64,000 bases of DNA, taken from Mesostigma viride. Lineage: Eukaryota; Streptophyta; Mesostigmatophyceae; Mesostigmatales; Mesostigmataceae. Each line of letters opens with the position of its first letter. Within the stretch, counting starts at the first letter, position 1. Below are positions 38,085 through 48,629 of the stretch, piece after piece. Both the position numbers and the translations under genes were made by a program. Under the pieces are notes generated by a model. The model ran no database searches and had not been told where the DNA came from. It saw nothing but the letters and a program-made list of their open reading frames with translations. The stretch spans positions 991,082 through 1,055,081 of the forward strand of contig RPFO01000692.1 in the NCBI GenBank assembly GCA_009746045.1. The letters are read 5' to 3'.

Positions 38085-38097
38085 GGGGACGTGCGCC

Positions 38098-39650
38098 GGC
38101 CGAATTTTTTTTGGCGCCAAAAATTCGCGGGTACCGCCGTCAAGTGAAAAGTGGGTGCACGGTGCGCGCACCCCTTGCGGAAGTGGCCATGGCGACTGCG
38201 TTTAGGCGAAACTAGCAATGTAGGGCTAGAGAAATGCAAAAAAAATGATCGAATGTTGAAGACGATGATTTAATCATGTTGGGTTGTGGCGGCAAGTAGC
38301 TGGTTTACAATATCGCTGCTTTCTTTTACTGCCATCGGCATGGGGGGTAAACTGCATTTTTTGGTCGCGCGGAATAAAATAGAATTCGTGATAGCGGCAG
38401 TGAATTCGCAGTTTTGGGGGTTGTTCTGACCGTGAAGCAGGCGTTAATATCGGTTGCATCGAATTCTAAACCGAGCTGGTGCCAGATTTTCGGCCTTTAT
38501 CGGTAAGTAATTGTTCAGACCTGCGCAGTGCGTGTCTGACCTGTCCATGGAATAACGGCTGTTGTTGCGCGCCTGGGCGAGGGATTTACGAGGGCGAGGT
38601 ACAGATTTGTCGCGAATGTTATGTGCTATCAGTGCTTTCTTCTATGAGCTCATCGTCCGATTTTTTTTGCGTTCTTTTTGGGCAGTTTCCGCCAGCTAGC
38701 TCGCCGTCGCCTTGCCGTTGTGTTGTCGAATACCTGGCAGCTCTAGATTGTTTTCGTTGATGTCGTGATCAGGGCCGCTTCAGTCGCAGCCTATAGCTCT
38801 TCGGGAAGGTTTAAGGCATTTCATAAAACGTGTTCTGGCAAGGATGTTGTGCGTATGGACGCTTCTTGTTGTGTGAAAGTGACGCACCCTCTCTTCGCAG
38901 CGGCATCACAGCGCTCATGCGCTGGAGGGCCGCCAATGGTTTCTTTCCATTTTATCGTGCAGGGGAGGAAGTGTTTTATTGACGATTATGTTGGAGATAT
39001 TGCATTTGTGTGACTGCATGTAGATAGCTACCACCATTGGTTTATTTGAGCTTTCCCTTGATATCATCATGTGAAAAGACTGCAATGTGCTGAGCCAACC
39101 ATGGTTGACATGGTTGACTGCATGCAAGCTTTGTATGCCATGATCTCCTTGGTTCCTTGCCCTCCATAGTTCCAGTTTGTTGCCCATCTCAGGTAGGGCA
39201 GTTCAGGAGTTGTTGCTGTTTTGGTTAGCTTGGTTGGCATAAACCTTACACTCTAACCTGGGAGAAACATAGAAAATGCTGGTAAGGCATTTTAGTGCCA
39301 TCATCATTATTGCTATTCACATGCTTATACGTCTGGCCATGCTCGAGGTACGGTTAAGGGGTATGAGGTGCGTGGCCACCCCTGTGTACTTCATAACATA
39401 TTCAGCATGTATTTGATGCATGTTGGATGGCATGTAAAGTGTAATTGTGTTTATACTTGGTTACTGAGTGGTCCTTATCGCCTGTCCGGTGGTCGTCTAG
39501 GAAACTCATCAGTGCGTGTCACAGTGACCCCCAACCTTGAGCATGTGTCGTCATCAGTTTGTAAGAGTTATTTATATGTGCTTTTGGTCATAGATTTGCC
39601 GAGTTCTAATCATGAAGTTTACAAGGTAACCTTGGGTTGAGTATAGTGTA
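38098..39650. other. Interval without a recognised gene, left part of the TTAA-flanked element
   Basis: Small ORFs only. 38479-38760 (plus, 93 codons) is Cys-rich (CLTCPWNNGCCCAPGRG, ICREC) and may be a zinc-binding remnant, but I recognise no family. The rest is AT-richer and featureless. Confidence 0.35.
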
Positions 39651-39739
39651 TGCTCTCTTGGCATGTATGCCTAGCGATCGTGTTGCTATGCTTGCGCTTG
39701 CAAGGTTGGCCATGCCGAGGGCAGGTAAGGGCAGATGAG

Positions 39740-40218
39740 GTGCCTAGCTGTTTGCTTATGGGTGTAGACACCTCCCCCGCTGCCCTTGCACAGCTGGATG
39801 AGCTCAGGAAAAAGAGGAAGCGCCAGCAGGTGGTGAAACGGACGCTAGAGTTCAAGGCCGGGGCTGCAAAGGCCAATAGCACAAAGCGTGGCCACCACTG
39901 GGATGATGCCAAGAAGGACAAGCAGCGTGGCCAGCACCCATACAGCAAGGCGGTGTTCTATGGGGGGGGGGGGCTGCCACTGGGGGGCAGGGTGATGAGG
40001 ATGAGTGTGACACTGCCCACATTCCTTGCTTGCGCTGCTCTAAGACTGACGCACCCGACGATGCCCCCTTCCTGCTGTGCAGCTCATCCGGGTGCGAAGG
40101 AGGCCTCCATCTGAGCTGCACGATCCCCCTGCTGCCTAGCGTGCCCAAAGGGGCCTGGTTCTGCTCAGTTTGCTGTGGAGAGGACTGTGACAATGGCAGT
40201 GACAGTGACAGTGACTAG
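39740..40218 (+). pseudogene. PHD-finger protein fragment, frameshifted at a G12 run
   Basis: The upstream frame encodes ALAQLDELRKKRKRQQVVKR and a basic region up to SKAVFY at 39960. After twelve G's (39962-39973) the next frame gives GDEDECDTAHIP, then a C4HC3 PHD finger: CLRC, CSSSGC, HLSC, WFCSVC, ending in a Ser/Asp tail at a stop at 40218. One extra G would join the frames. PHD fingers usually read histone tails. It could be a host gene fragment or a transposon-encoded ORF. The true 5' end is not clear; an intron just upstream is possible (gtaagg near 39723). Confidence 0.55.
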
Positions 40219-40514
40219 TACAGCGAGCGACCAGGTAGCAACCTGCCTCAGTTAATTACTTGCAGACCGCTAATCAGATTGACCTGTAACTTGGCGGGCG
40301 TATTTGTCGATCAATTTTTGAATTTTCTATATCTTTGTGGCCTCTAATTCCATGATTTCATATCACTTTTATGCAATGTCGGGAAAAAAAGGTGCTTTTG
40401 GGGGGGGGAATCAATTACTCTCACAATACACCTCAGATGCTACTTGTGAGTAGCCCAATGTTTTGGCCTTGAACGATTCTACATGGGTATATCTCGCTGT
40501 CCCAAACGGATGTG

Positions 40515-40800
40515 TGGATTGAATTGAATTGAATTGAATTGTAACATAACTCCGTTGGGAGAATATGTAGCACATATCCCTGAGAAGGGGCATATGGCTT
40601 TTAATACATTCTAGGCTACTTCCTGCAAGAGTGGAATGTAAGCAACACTTGCTCTAGGTGCACCAGGGCACCCGCACCCTCATGGTCTATCACGCTATGC
40701 CCAGCTAAGGGGGAGCATGCCATGGGGGGGAAGATCATCATGGCTATACAAGGGCTAGGGCATGGCTTCTCGACAGAGAGCATCTCTCTGCATAGGCATT
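40515..40800 (-). mobile_element. 5'-truncated retroelement 3' end with (GAATT)n tail
   Basis: The tail GAATTGAATTGAATTG (40519-40540) is followed, reading leftward as a 3' end, by the family 3' UTR: ACATAACTCCGTTGGGAG, ATGTAGCACATATCCCTGAG, GGGGCATATGGC, CTACTTCCTGCAAG. The same 3' UTR occurs at about 44520-44860 and 49172-49430. A second short tail copy starts at about 40800. Confidence 0.75.
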
Positions 40801-40848
40801 GAATTGAATTGAATTGTAACATAACTCCGTTGGGAGAATATGTAGCAC

Positions 40849-41133
40849 AAGCGGGCCAAGCTCCTGGCCTACGGCGACGTCGGGCACCATCGTGTGGTGC
40901 CCTTTGTCCTGGAGGAGTTTGGGGCCATGGGGCCCCTGACCTCCGCCTTCTTCAAGGAGTGTTGCCGGCTCCGGGAGGACCGGCTGGACCTGGAGGGCCA
41001 GCGGGCCCCATGGTCGGCGCGGACCTGGACGTCATATTGGCGTCAGCGCTTGTCGGTGGCGCTGACTCGGGCCATGGCGGACATCATGCTCCGCCGTACG
41101 CGGGCTGATTTTGCGGTGCAGCAGGGCTATTAG
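40849..41133 (+). pseudogene. C-terminal fragment of a retroelement ORF
   Basis: Open up to a stop at 41133; contains HHRVVPFVLEEFGAMG and WSARTWTSYWRQRLSVAL. I take this as the end of a LINE-type polyprotein from its position next to retroelement tails and its truncated 5' edge; the family is not certain. A short 3' UTR runs to about 41280. Confidence 0.4.
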
Positions 41134-41289
41134 GTTCCTCCCGTTAGGCGTTTCCATTGGTCTTATCGTACTTCGTAGTATAGAGCTTTGACATGGCTCT
41201 GTATATAGGTTTATAGCTGGGCGTTTGCTTTGGTTTGAGTGATTTCACTCTGCTGTAAGTAATTATATTTTTAATATGTAGCACATATC

Positions 41290-42590
41290 CCTGAGAATAT
41301 GTAGCACATATCCCATATCCACCACTTCGGTGCGCACTTCTTACGGGACCACGCCCCCATGCCCTTTACAGAAGGGTGTGTGGCAGGGCTGCGTGCTGTC
41401 GCCCTACCTGTTCATTATTGTTGTCGAATACGTAATGATTCAGGCGCGCAAGCGATTTGCCCGCATCGTGGGCAGGGAACCAGGAGTGCAGGTTGCTAAC
41501 AAATTCTGGCATGGCGGTGCGGACACGGAGATTCGGCTAGCAGACATCATTTACGCAGACGACACCACCCTCTTCGAGGACACTGAGCACGTGCAGACAT
41601 GGCTTGACTGCCTGGCTCTCGAGGCCCGTGCAGTGGGGCTTGAGGTCAGCAAGAAGACAGAGGCCCTGGCGGTTGGGCTCACCAACTCACCGCCGCCCCT
41701 CTATCTCCTAGACGGCTCTCGAGTCCTGTATCGGGACCGCGTTAAGCTGCTGGGCAGCCTGCTCCCCAGCTGCGAGGTTGATGTGGACCATCGCATCTCC
41801 CTCGCCTGGCACGCTTTACGCCAGTACCGGGCCCTGTGGCGCAAGCCCCTGGGCAAGATCGAGAAACAGGACCTGTTCAAGGTCCTCGTCCTTCCTGTTC
41901 TCACGTATGGCGCCGAGACGTGGACCCTCACCGCCGACCTGGCCCGCAAGCTGGACGGCGCGGTCACCAGCATGCTGCGTTCCATTTTCAGAGTAGGATA
42001 TGCTGCTCATGTCCGCAATGAGGACCTGTACCAGGGCATGCCCTATATCACCAGCACCATTAACCCGCCTGCAGCTAGTAGGGCAACGCCGCCTGCAGCT
42101 AGTAGGGCACCTAGCTCGCACCAACCAGGTAGACACCTCACGTGGCCCCCCCGCAGGACTGCGACCAGCCCAGCCTGGCCGGCACCTCCTGACGTGGGCT
42201 GGGCCCAGTGATGTTAGACGCCGCAAGGCCCGCACCTTCAAAGAACAGCTAGAAGAGGACATGGGGGGCCTAGGCCTCTCCGTGATTTGGAAGAAGATGA
42301 TGGACAAGGCCAAGTGGGCCCAGGTCATAGAGGACAACGAGCCCCCCCCAGTGGGGAAGCGCCCGCGTGTGCAATCCCGCGGGAGGCACGCCAGATAGCT
42401 CCCCCTAGGGCAGTGTGCGGCTGCCTCGATCGATGTTGTAGTTAGAATGCTGTTAGATAGATGTAGTATGTAGCCAATGTAGATGGATTAGACCGGTAGG
42501 AATGTTTGCACCCATCCATCCATCCATCGGGGTTAATGCTCCGTGACTCCCCAACGGGAGCACGAGTCTAATTAATTAATTAATTAATAT
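41290..42590 (+). mobile_element. 5'-truncated LINE with RT and (TTAA)n tail
   Basis: Plus-strand LINE fragment with reverse transcriptase coding, a 3' UTR containing GACTCCCCAACGGGAGCACG, and the tail TAATTAATTAATTAATTAAT at about 42571-42590. Its 5' edge at about 41290-41330 abuts short copies of ATGTAGCACATATCCC from the same family. Confidence 0.8.
41330..42398 (+). pseudogene. Reverse transcriptase C-terminal part, one frameshift
   Basis: Frame 1 (to about 42065) has QKGVWQGCVLSPYLFIIVVE, the catalytic IIYADDTTL, AVGLEVSKKTEAL and VLTYGAETWTL. A frameshift near 42060, beside a 24-bp tandem duplication (42067-42114), moves the reading to the frame with LQLVGHLARTNQVDTSRG and the end KKMMDKAKWAQVIEDNEPP, stop at 42398. 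The RT fingers and endonuclease are missing (5' truncation). Confidence 0.82.
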
Positions 42591-42597
42591 CCCATAT

Positions 42598-42676
42598 GCC
42601 ACGAGCCACGAGCCACGAGCCACGAGCCACGAGCCACGAGCCACGAGCCACGAGGCATATGCCACGAGGCACGAGG
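42598..42676. repeat. (GCCACGA)n heptamer repeat
   Basis: Eight or nine copies of GCCACGA at the 5' end of the following ORF1-only element. The minus copy's 5' end (about 47475-47495) has two such heptamers, so the repeat seems to belong to the element's start. Confidence 0.85.
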
Positions 42677-44632
42677 TAGCCATGGCTGACGGCGGCGCTC
42701 ATAACTTTCACATTTGAGCACCGAATTTAGCCGTGAATATCACAATCGATGCGTCTTTCTACGACGCACATGCTGCTATAATTTTCCGAAGCTATTACGC
42801 AATATATGATGAGCAAACGCCTCTCGACGAATCGCAGTTTGGAAACTGCGATGAGCCAAGCAAATGCGCCTGCAGCTCCGGCTGCAGCTTCGCCTCCCGG
42901 CCTCGCAGGCCATGGTGACCCTAGCCAAGCGTTAGTGGTTCACTCCTCCGCGGCCTCGCCATCGGCATCGCCAGAACCTAAACGCAGCCGCTCATCCTTT
43001 CCACGCGAACCGCGTTTCAAGCTCAAAACCTTCAATGTCGACGATTACGACTGGTACAACATCGCCCCGTGCACTGCTCGACTGGAGTGCATTTTCCTCG
43101 GGGATTACGCCTCGCCCCTTGAGCTGTGCCTCCACCTTCACAGCATCAATCGCCTTCTCGAGCCAGATGGCCGCAGGCTTCAATGCCGAGATCTGCTGCT
43201 GACGGGCCTCCACTACAACCGGCCTGACCTTCAGCATCTGATTCTCTGCTCACTCCTCCAGAAGTCTGACGGCGAGATCTGGTCCCCCACCATCTCCGCA
43301 GCCACATTCCGTTCCATCCTCACGGAAGCCTTTCAGCAGCACGTGACCCCCCTTGCTGCCGACGTAGCAGCAATCGGCGGCACGCTGACTGCTGAACTTC
43401 CTCACATTTCCACCGCCGTCGCCTCCACCTCCACTGCCACCTCCACCTCCACTGCCGATATCAAAGCCCAGCTCCTCGACATTGACCAGCGCCTTAAAGA
43501 CCATGCAATCGCCATCGAGGTCCTGCAAAACACCGCAGGCCTCACCGCCCAGGCGGTGAAGGAAATTGCCGCCAAGCCAGCCCCTGCTGGCCTGGCCGGC
43601 GATGCTCCTCCCATCACAACCTGGGCGGACATGCTCATTCAAGCAACATACCACCTCCACGTACCACCTCCGCCGTCGCAGCCCAGCTCCAGCGGCAGAC
43701 GCTTGACCTCCGCGAGGAGGCCGAGCTCGCCAAGCGCAGCCTCAACGCCATACTCAAGAACTTCGACATGGAGGAAGGTGAGAATTCCGAGAAGCTTGCA
43801 CGTGCGTTTGAGAGCAAAATCCTTGCACGCATGGGCCTTCTTGATGAATGATGATCGAGATTAAGCTGACCGCCCACCGCCTCCCCCGCGCGCGGGGTAA
43901 GGCAGGGGCGCCTCCACTTCTTCTCATCTTTGAGAGCCCAGCGGACAAGATTTCGTTTCTCCGACGCCGCAAGCGGCTCGAGAAGACTCCCTTCACCGTG
44001 GACGACGACTTGACCCTGCATGGCGCAGCAACAACGGCGACGGGAGCTATGGCCGACCTCCAGCTCCGGCAGACCAAGGCGGGCCAGCCGGTGTACTGGA
44101 AGGGGGCGGCCATCTACGTCGGCCACAAGCCCTGGCACGCGACCCCCTCGACCCCCGCGGCCCCAGCGACCCCAGAAGCCCCAGCCTAGGGGAATACAGT
44201 AGCAGTAGTGTAGAATAGTTAGACAGTGGCCTTGTACATGCCCGCCTACTACAGGCACTATACCAGCTGAGGCCTAGCCTTTTTAGTCATGTACATGTGT
44301 GCCTATGATGAGCCACCCTCCAGATGATGCCTAGCTTTATTATTTAATTATGCCGTGCCCATGCAGGGAGTAACTCTCTGCTGAGACGCCATGCCCTAGC
44401 TTTTGTATAGCTATGCTGATCTTCCCCCCCATGACAGGCTCCCCCTTAGCTGGGCATAGCTTGAACATCATGGGGCTGCAAGTGCCCTGGTGCACCTAGA
44501 GCAAGGGTCGTTTACATTCCCACCCTTGCAGGAAGTAGCTTAGAATGTATGATAGGCCATATGCCCCTTCTCTGGGCTATGTGCTACATATACTCCCAAC
44601 GGAGTTATGTTCCTAATTAATTAATTAATTAA
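42677..44632 (+). mobile_element. ORF1-only retroelement (HAL1-like), plus copy
   Basis: Begins with GTAGCCATGGCTGACGGCGG, carries an ORF1-like protein without any RT, has the family 3' UTR, and ends in TTAATTAATTAATTAATTAA-type sequence at about 44612-44632. The 5' end matches the minus copy at about 47490. It converges tail to tail with that copy on a shared tail. Confidence 0.7.
42806..44189 (+). pseudogene. Retroelement ORF1 (gag-like), frameshifted
   Basis: The first frame, 42806-43864, encodes a Pro/Ala-rich N-terminus, a conserved middle (FNVDDYDWYN, CIFLGDYASPLELCLHLH, SDGEIWSPTISAATF) and a helical region (DIKAQLLDIDQRLKDHA, GLTAQAVKEIAAKPAP). Near 43670 the frame changes; EEAELAKRSLNAILKNFDM lies in another frame. 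43848-44189 adds the C-terminal module (TAHRLPRARGKAGAPPLL, TVDDDLTL, VYWKGAAIYVGHKPW). The order resembles L1 ORF1 proteins (coiled coil, then RNA-binding C-terminus). Frameshifts make it non-functional. Confidence 0.65.
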
Positions 44633-44996
44633 TATCCCTGAGAAGGGGCATATGGCTTTTAATACATTCTAGGCTACTTCCTGCAAGAGTGGAATGTAAG
44701 CAGCACTTGCTCGATCTAGGTGCCTCAAGGGCACCGGCACCACCATGCTGTCTCAGGTTCAACCCGCCTATAAGGGGGGGATCCTGGCACCGACGGGGGA
44801 GGAAGATCATCATGGCTATACAAGTGCTAGGGCATGGCTTCTCGATGCATAGGCATAGCATAGCTAAATTCTTAATGCAACATCCATGGGGGTCCCATTA
44901 TAGGCATAGCTTGGCTAAATTCTGAAGGCAACATCCATGGGGGCAATTATGGGCGCACATGCGCGTGGGCCACATGCTAGGCTAAGCCTGACTAAT

Positions 44997-45404
44997 CTAC
45001 ACTACTGGTATGGATTCCCTAGTCTGAGGTGGCAGGAGGGGGCTGCCAGGGCTTGTGGTCAACGTGGATGACCGCCCCCCTCCAGTATACCGGCTTCCCC
45101 CCTGCGCTCTGCATGCCGGATCGAGCTGAAGGTAGGTCGGCCATAGCTCGCGTCGCCGCTGTTGCTGGGCCAGGGTCAAGTCGTCGTCCAGCGTGAAGCG
45201 AGTCCTCGAGAGCTTCTTGCGGCATTTAAGAAACGACAGCTTGTCCGCCATGTACTTAAAGGTGAGGAGCACGGGTGCCGGGCCAGCCTTCCCCCGCGCG
45301 CGGGGGAGGCGGACAGCCGACATGTCCAGCTCACCAGTGTCAGAGTAGCATGGGGGCAAAAATGTCGCGCTGAAATGCCTCAAGAAGGCTCGTGGAGGTC
45401 TCAC
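44997..45404 (-). pseudogene. ORF1 C-terminal module (minus copy)
   Basis: Encodes VRLPRARGKAGPAPVLLTF, FLKCRKKLSRTRFTLDDDLT and the RYTGGGRSSTL region in shifted frames. It is the continuation of the 46336-47347 fragment beyond the MITE insertion and is homologous to 43848-44189. Confidence 0.7.
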
Positions 45405-45405
45405 C

Positions 45406-46374
45406 TGTCGCGTCCGTGATCTATCACGTCTGCAATTCGGATTTTGGCGTAAGTAATTCTGACGTCCGCAGCCTTGTGCGGGTTGCTATACCGCGGCCCG
45501 CGGTACTGACGCCGCGGATCTCAGTTGTACTTTCGCGCCAAGTCCGCTGAATTTGCTGACGGAACTTTTGGGCGGACCTGAATTTCACTGACATTCGTCA
45601 CAAGGGCAGTTTGCCGAATGCTGGTACACAGCAAGCCGGCGAGGCACTGAGCAGCTGTGCAATTTCAGGATGTCAACGTGGGACACCAGACACAAATGCA
45701 AGGAAGCCCCAGGCGGTGCCTGGCATGGCCGATAGATTTGCCCTTGTATATTTGTGTTCGTTTGCATGACAGTTAAAGCTTGAAGTTTAGGTTGTCGGAA
45801 ATTAGACAATGTTATGATTGGCTGATGTCAAAAGTGGCGCTAGTGGCGCCAGCCGCCAGGCTTGAGCTTTGAGCAGTATAGAAGGATGAGCAACGAACCA
45901 TGATGGTGGTCGTTTTTCGGCATTTTAAACGGACGAACAACCCATGATGGGTTCAGTCCGGCCAGCCTGGGGGTTCCTCCTGCTTCACCCGGGGAAGCAC
46001 AAGGAAGAGGTTATTGCTTAGCCTTCAAAAGCATCTGAAGAGGTTAGGCTTTTCCCTGTACTGAAAAAGCCATTGAAGGGGTTATTGCTGAGCCTTTAAA
46101 AGCATGCATGTTAAGGTTGTTGCTGATCCTGGAAAAGCATCTTTGAGCAGCTGGAAATTTTTTTTCTTGTTTGCAGCTGCCTGGAATGACGCCCTCTTTG
46201 GGCTTCCTTCTTTTGTGTGAGATGCCTTTCTTTCACTTTTTGCTCTCAAGTTGTTGTGAGCTAAAGAGTGGGGGGGGAGGTGGCATATCACACACATGAT
46301 TACTGATAGTGGATGCATTCCAAGTAGCGGTAATGTCAGACCAGTCCAGGATGATATGGCACGCAAACGCGACA
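45406..46374. mobile_element. 969-bp MITE-like element with TGTCGCG ends and 4-bp duplication
   Basis: Starts TGTCGCGTCC and ends ...AACGCGACA (inverted ends, first 8 bases exact). It is flanked by CACC at 45402-45405 and 46375-46378. It splits the ORF1 of the minus copy. Inside there is no ORF of note; a roughly 40-bp repeat with GGTTATTGCTGAGCCTTTAA-like units lies at about 46005-46145, and ACCGCGGCCCGCGGT forms a palindrome at about 45491. Confidence 0.6.
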
Positions 46375-47347
46375 CACCTGCCGGCTGGTCGAAGTGCTTG
46401 ACGATGACATTGTGGCTGCGCCGGGCCGGATGTCGGCTTCCTCGCGAAGGTCGAGGGCTTGTTGCTTGAGTCGTGCCGAAATGGTGGAGGTGGTGGAGGT
46501 GGTGTGCTGCTTAAGCAAGTCCGCCCAGGTGGAGGGAGCATCGCCGGCCGGGCCAGCAGGCGCCGGCTGGGCGGCGATGTCCTTCACCGCCTGGGCGGTG
46601 AGGCCGGCGGTGTCATGCAAGCTCTCAAGGGCGGTGGCAGTGGCTTGAAGGCGTAGGTCGAGGTCGAGGAGCTGGGCTTTGATGTCGGCAGTGGAGGCGG
46701 AAATGGCAGTGGGGGTGGCGGTGAGGTGAGGAAGTTCAGCAGCCAGCGGGCCACCCATTGCTGCGACGTCAGCAGCAAGGGGGGTCACGTGCTGCTGAAA
46801 GGCTTCCATGAGGATGCAACGGAGGGTGGGGGCGGAGATGGATGGAGCCCAGATCTCGCCGTCAGAGCGCTGGAGAAGGGAGTTGAGGATGGTGTGCTGG
46901 AGTTGGGGGCGGGGGCACCCGAACATGCAGCGTGCTGATGTTGTTCCAGCGGCTGCCGTTGCTGCAGAGGAGGCGATTGTTGTCGTGGAGATGGAGGCAC
47001 AGGTCGTAAAGCGAGGCGTAGTCCCCGAGGAAGATGCAGTGCAGAGCATCGGCCGGAGACATGTTGGTCCAGTCGTGATCATCGACCTGGAAAGGTTGGA
47101 GCCGACAGCGCGGTTCCGAGCGGCGTGAAGACCCTCCTGTTTTGTCGGCGGAGCGGGCGCGTTTAGGGTCAGGCGATGCCGATGGCGAGGCATTGAGCCC
47201 GGGAGGTTGCTGGGCGACCACCAGTGCACGACTAGTGTCACCGCTGCCTGCCGGGGCTGGCAAAGCTGCAGCCGCAGCTGCCGCATTTTCATGGGCGAGC
47301 GCATCCGCCAAACTGCGTTTGCACGTCGACATGCGTTTGCTCGTCAT
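46336..47347 (-). pseudogene. ORF1 N-terminal part (minus copy), frameshifted
   Basis: 47347-46862 starts MTSKRMSTCKRSLADALAHE and has FQVDDHDWTNM and CIFLGDYASLYDLCLHLHDN. After a frameshift the other frame gives SDGEIWAPSISAPTL, DIKAQLLDLDLRLQ and GLTAQAVKDIAAQPAPAGPA. It is clearly homologous to the plus copy but diverged, so the two are separate insertions. Confidence 0.7.
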
Positions 47348-48262
47348 ATATTGCGTTTTAGATTCAGAAAATTACATCAGCATGTGCGTCTTAGAAAGAC
47401 GAAGCGGTAGTGATATTCACGGCTAAATTCGGTGCTCAAACGTGAAAGTTATGAGCTCCGCCGTCAGCCATGGCTACCTCGTGGCTCGTGTGGATTGGCT
47501 GCCGGCATACCTAGTCCTAATTAGCGTCTTTTGCTATTTATAGCGCATTATTGGCGTATGTATGGGGGTAGTACCCTCAACAAGTGCATGGACAACTCAC
47601 CAAACATGTTATTTCATGCCCCCAATCATTGCTGAGCATAGTGGAAATGAATATAGGTTTATATTAGCATGTATCAGTTTTAGGGTGGTTTTGTGGCGCA
47701 CTTCCCCTTAAGTTGTGTTCACGCCGGGTCGAAGAGGATTTTGGCATTCTGAGTTCAAAGTAGTTCAAAATAGTATGTTTAGGTATATTTAGTTCAAATT
47801 AGTAGAATTAAGTAGAGTCATTCACGCCTTAAGTTGGATTCACGCCTTAAGTTGGGTTGACCCCTCCAAAACCTCGAACCCAACTTGACCCACATTAGGC
47901 CACTGACCAATTTTTGGCACTTCAGTCATACCCCTGAAAATGAAAAAAATCATAACTCACAGGCCGCATCTCCAAATACCCCCAACCAAGATGCTAGGAG
48001 TATCTACACTTCAAGGGCTTTCAGGATATGCAATAATACCATGTTTATCAAAGCATTTGGATGATAGCTCTACCCAAAGTTGGCCATAAGACGATTTTTT
48101 TTTCCCAAGGAAAAGTCTACCCTCCCCTAACTTCCCAGGGAGGGTATAGGGAATCTCAGTACGTGGTCAACAGTTGACAACTTTGGTTGTTTCCTTGGGT
48201 CAGACCACCCGGATAACCCATTACCCCTATATAACGTGCTCATACATGAGTGTGTGTGGGTT

Positions 48263-48367
48263 AAATTAAATTAAATTAAATTAAATTAAATTAAATTAAA
48301 TTAAATTAAATTAAATTAAATTAAATTAAATTAAATTAAATTAAATTAAATTAAGTTAAATTAAATT
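48263..48367. repeat. (TTAAA)n tail, about 21 units
   Basis: Pentanucleotide run with one TTAAG variant, directly followed by ACAACATGCCTCCGTTGGGA, the 3' UTR of a minus-strand retroelement fragment. Read on the minus strand it is the element's 3' microsatellite tail. Confidence 0.9.
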
Positions 48368-48625
48368 ACAACATGCCTCCGTTGGGAGATCATGTAGCAC
48401 ATATTCCTCGATGGATGGGTGGAGGTGGGAGAAGCCGCGTAAGCGAACTAATCCTAACTCGAAGCTATCTAGTCTAGAAAATCCTAACTACACTACGCAG
48501 CAAAACGCCCCTTCCCGGCCTCTTGGGGGGGGGGTGGCTTGCCCACAGGGGCTAGCTGGCGTGTGAGCCTGGACAATCTTCTGCCACCGCTTCTTGTTCT
48601 GCATGGCAGACCAAAGAAGAGGGAG
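48368..48625 (-). mobile_element. Truncated LINE 3' end (minus)
   Basis: The minus strand encodes a short ORF2 end, ATGCAGAACAAGAAGCGGTG onward (MQNKKRWQKIVQAHTP), then a 3' UTR and the (TTTAA)n tail at 48263-48367. The peptide resembles MQNKTKRIVKAHTPDPVGK at 58297 and the ORF2 end at 42280-42398. Confidence 0.65.
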
Positions 48626-48629
48626 TGGA

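Larger units (their letters stand above)
44633..47495 (-). mobile_element. ORF1-only retroelement, minus copy, carrying a MITE
   Basis: Inverted relative of the 42.7-kb copy: same 5' leader (GCTCATAACTTTCACGTTTG) and same 3' UTR, with the tail shared at 44612-44632. It is interrupted at 45406-46374 by a short inverted-repeat element. No RT coding is present. Confidence 0.7.
38085..47707. mobile_element. TTAA-flanked interval with 13-bp inverted ends (candidate composite DNA transposon)
   Basis: Left end TTAA|GGGGACGTGCGCC (38081-38097); right end GGCGCACTTCCCC|TTAA (47695-47711). The inverted ends match at 12 of 13 bases and both sides carry TTAA, the target of piggyBac and Kolobok superfamilies. 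Inside are about 2.4 kb of non-retroelement sequence with a PHD-finger ORF, then several retroelements and a short MITE that would be later insertions. No transposase core is recognised. The pairing could be coincidental. Confidence 0.4.
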
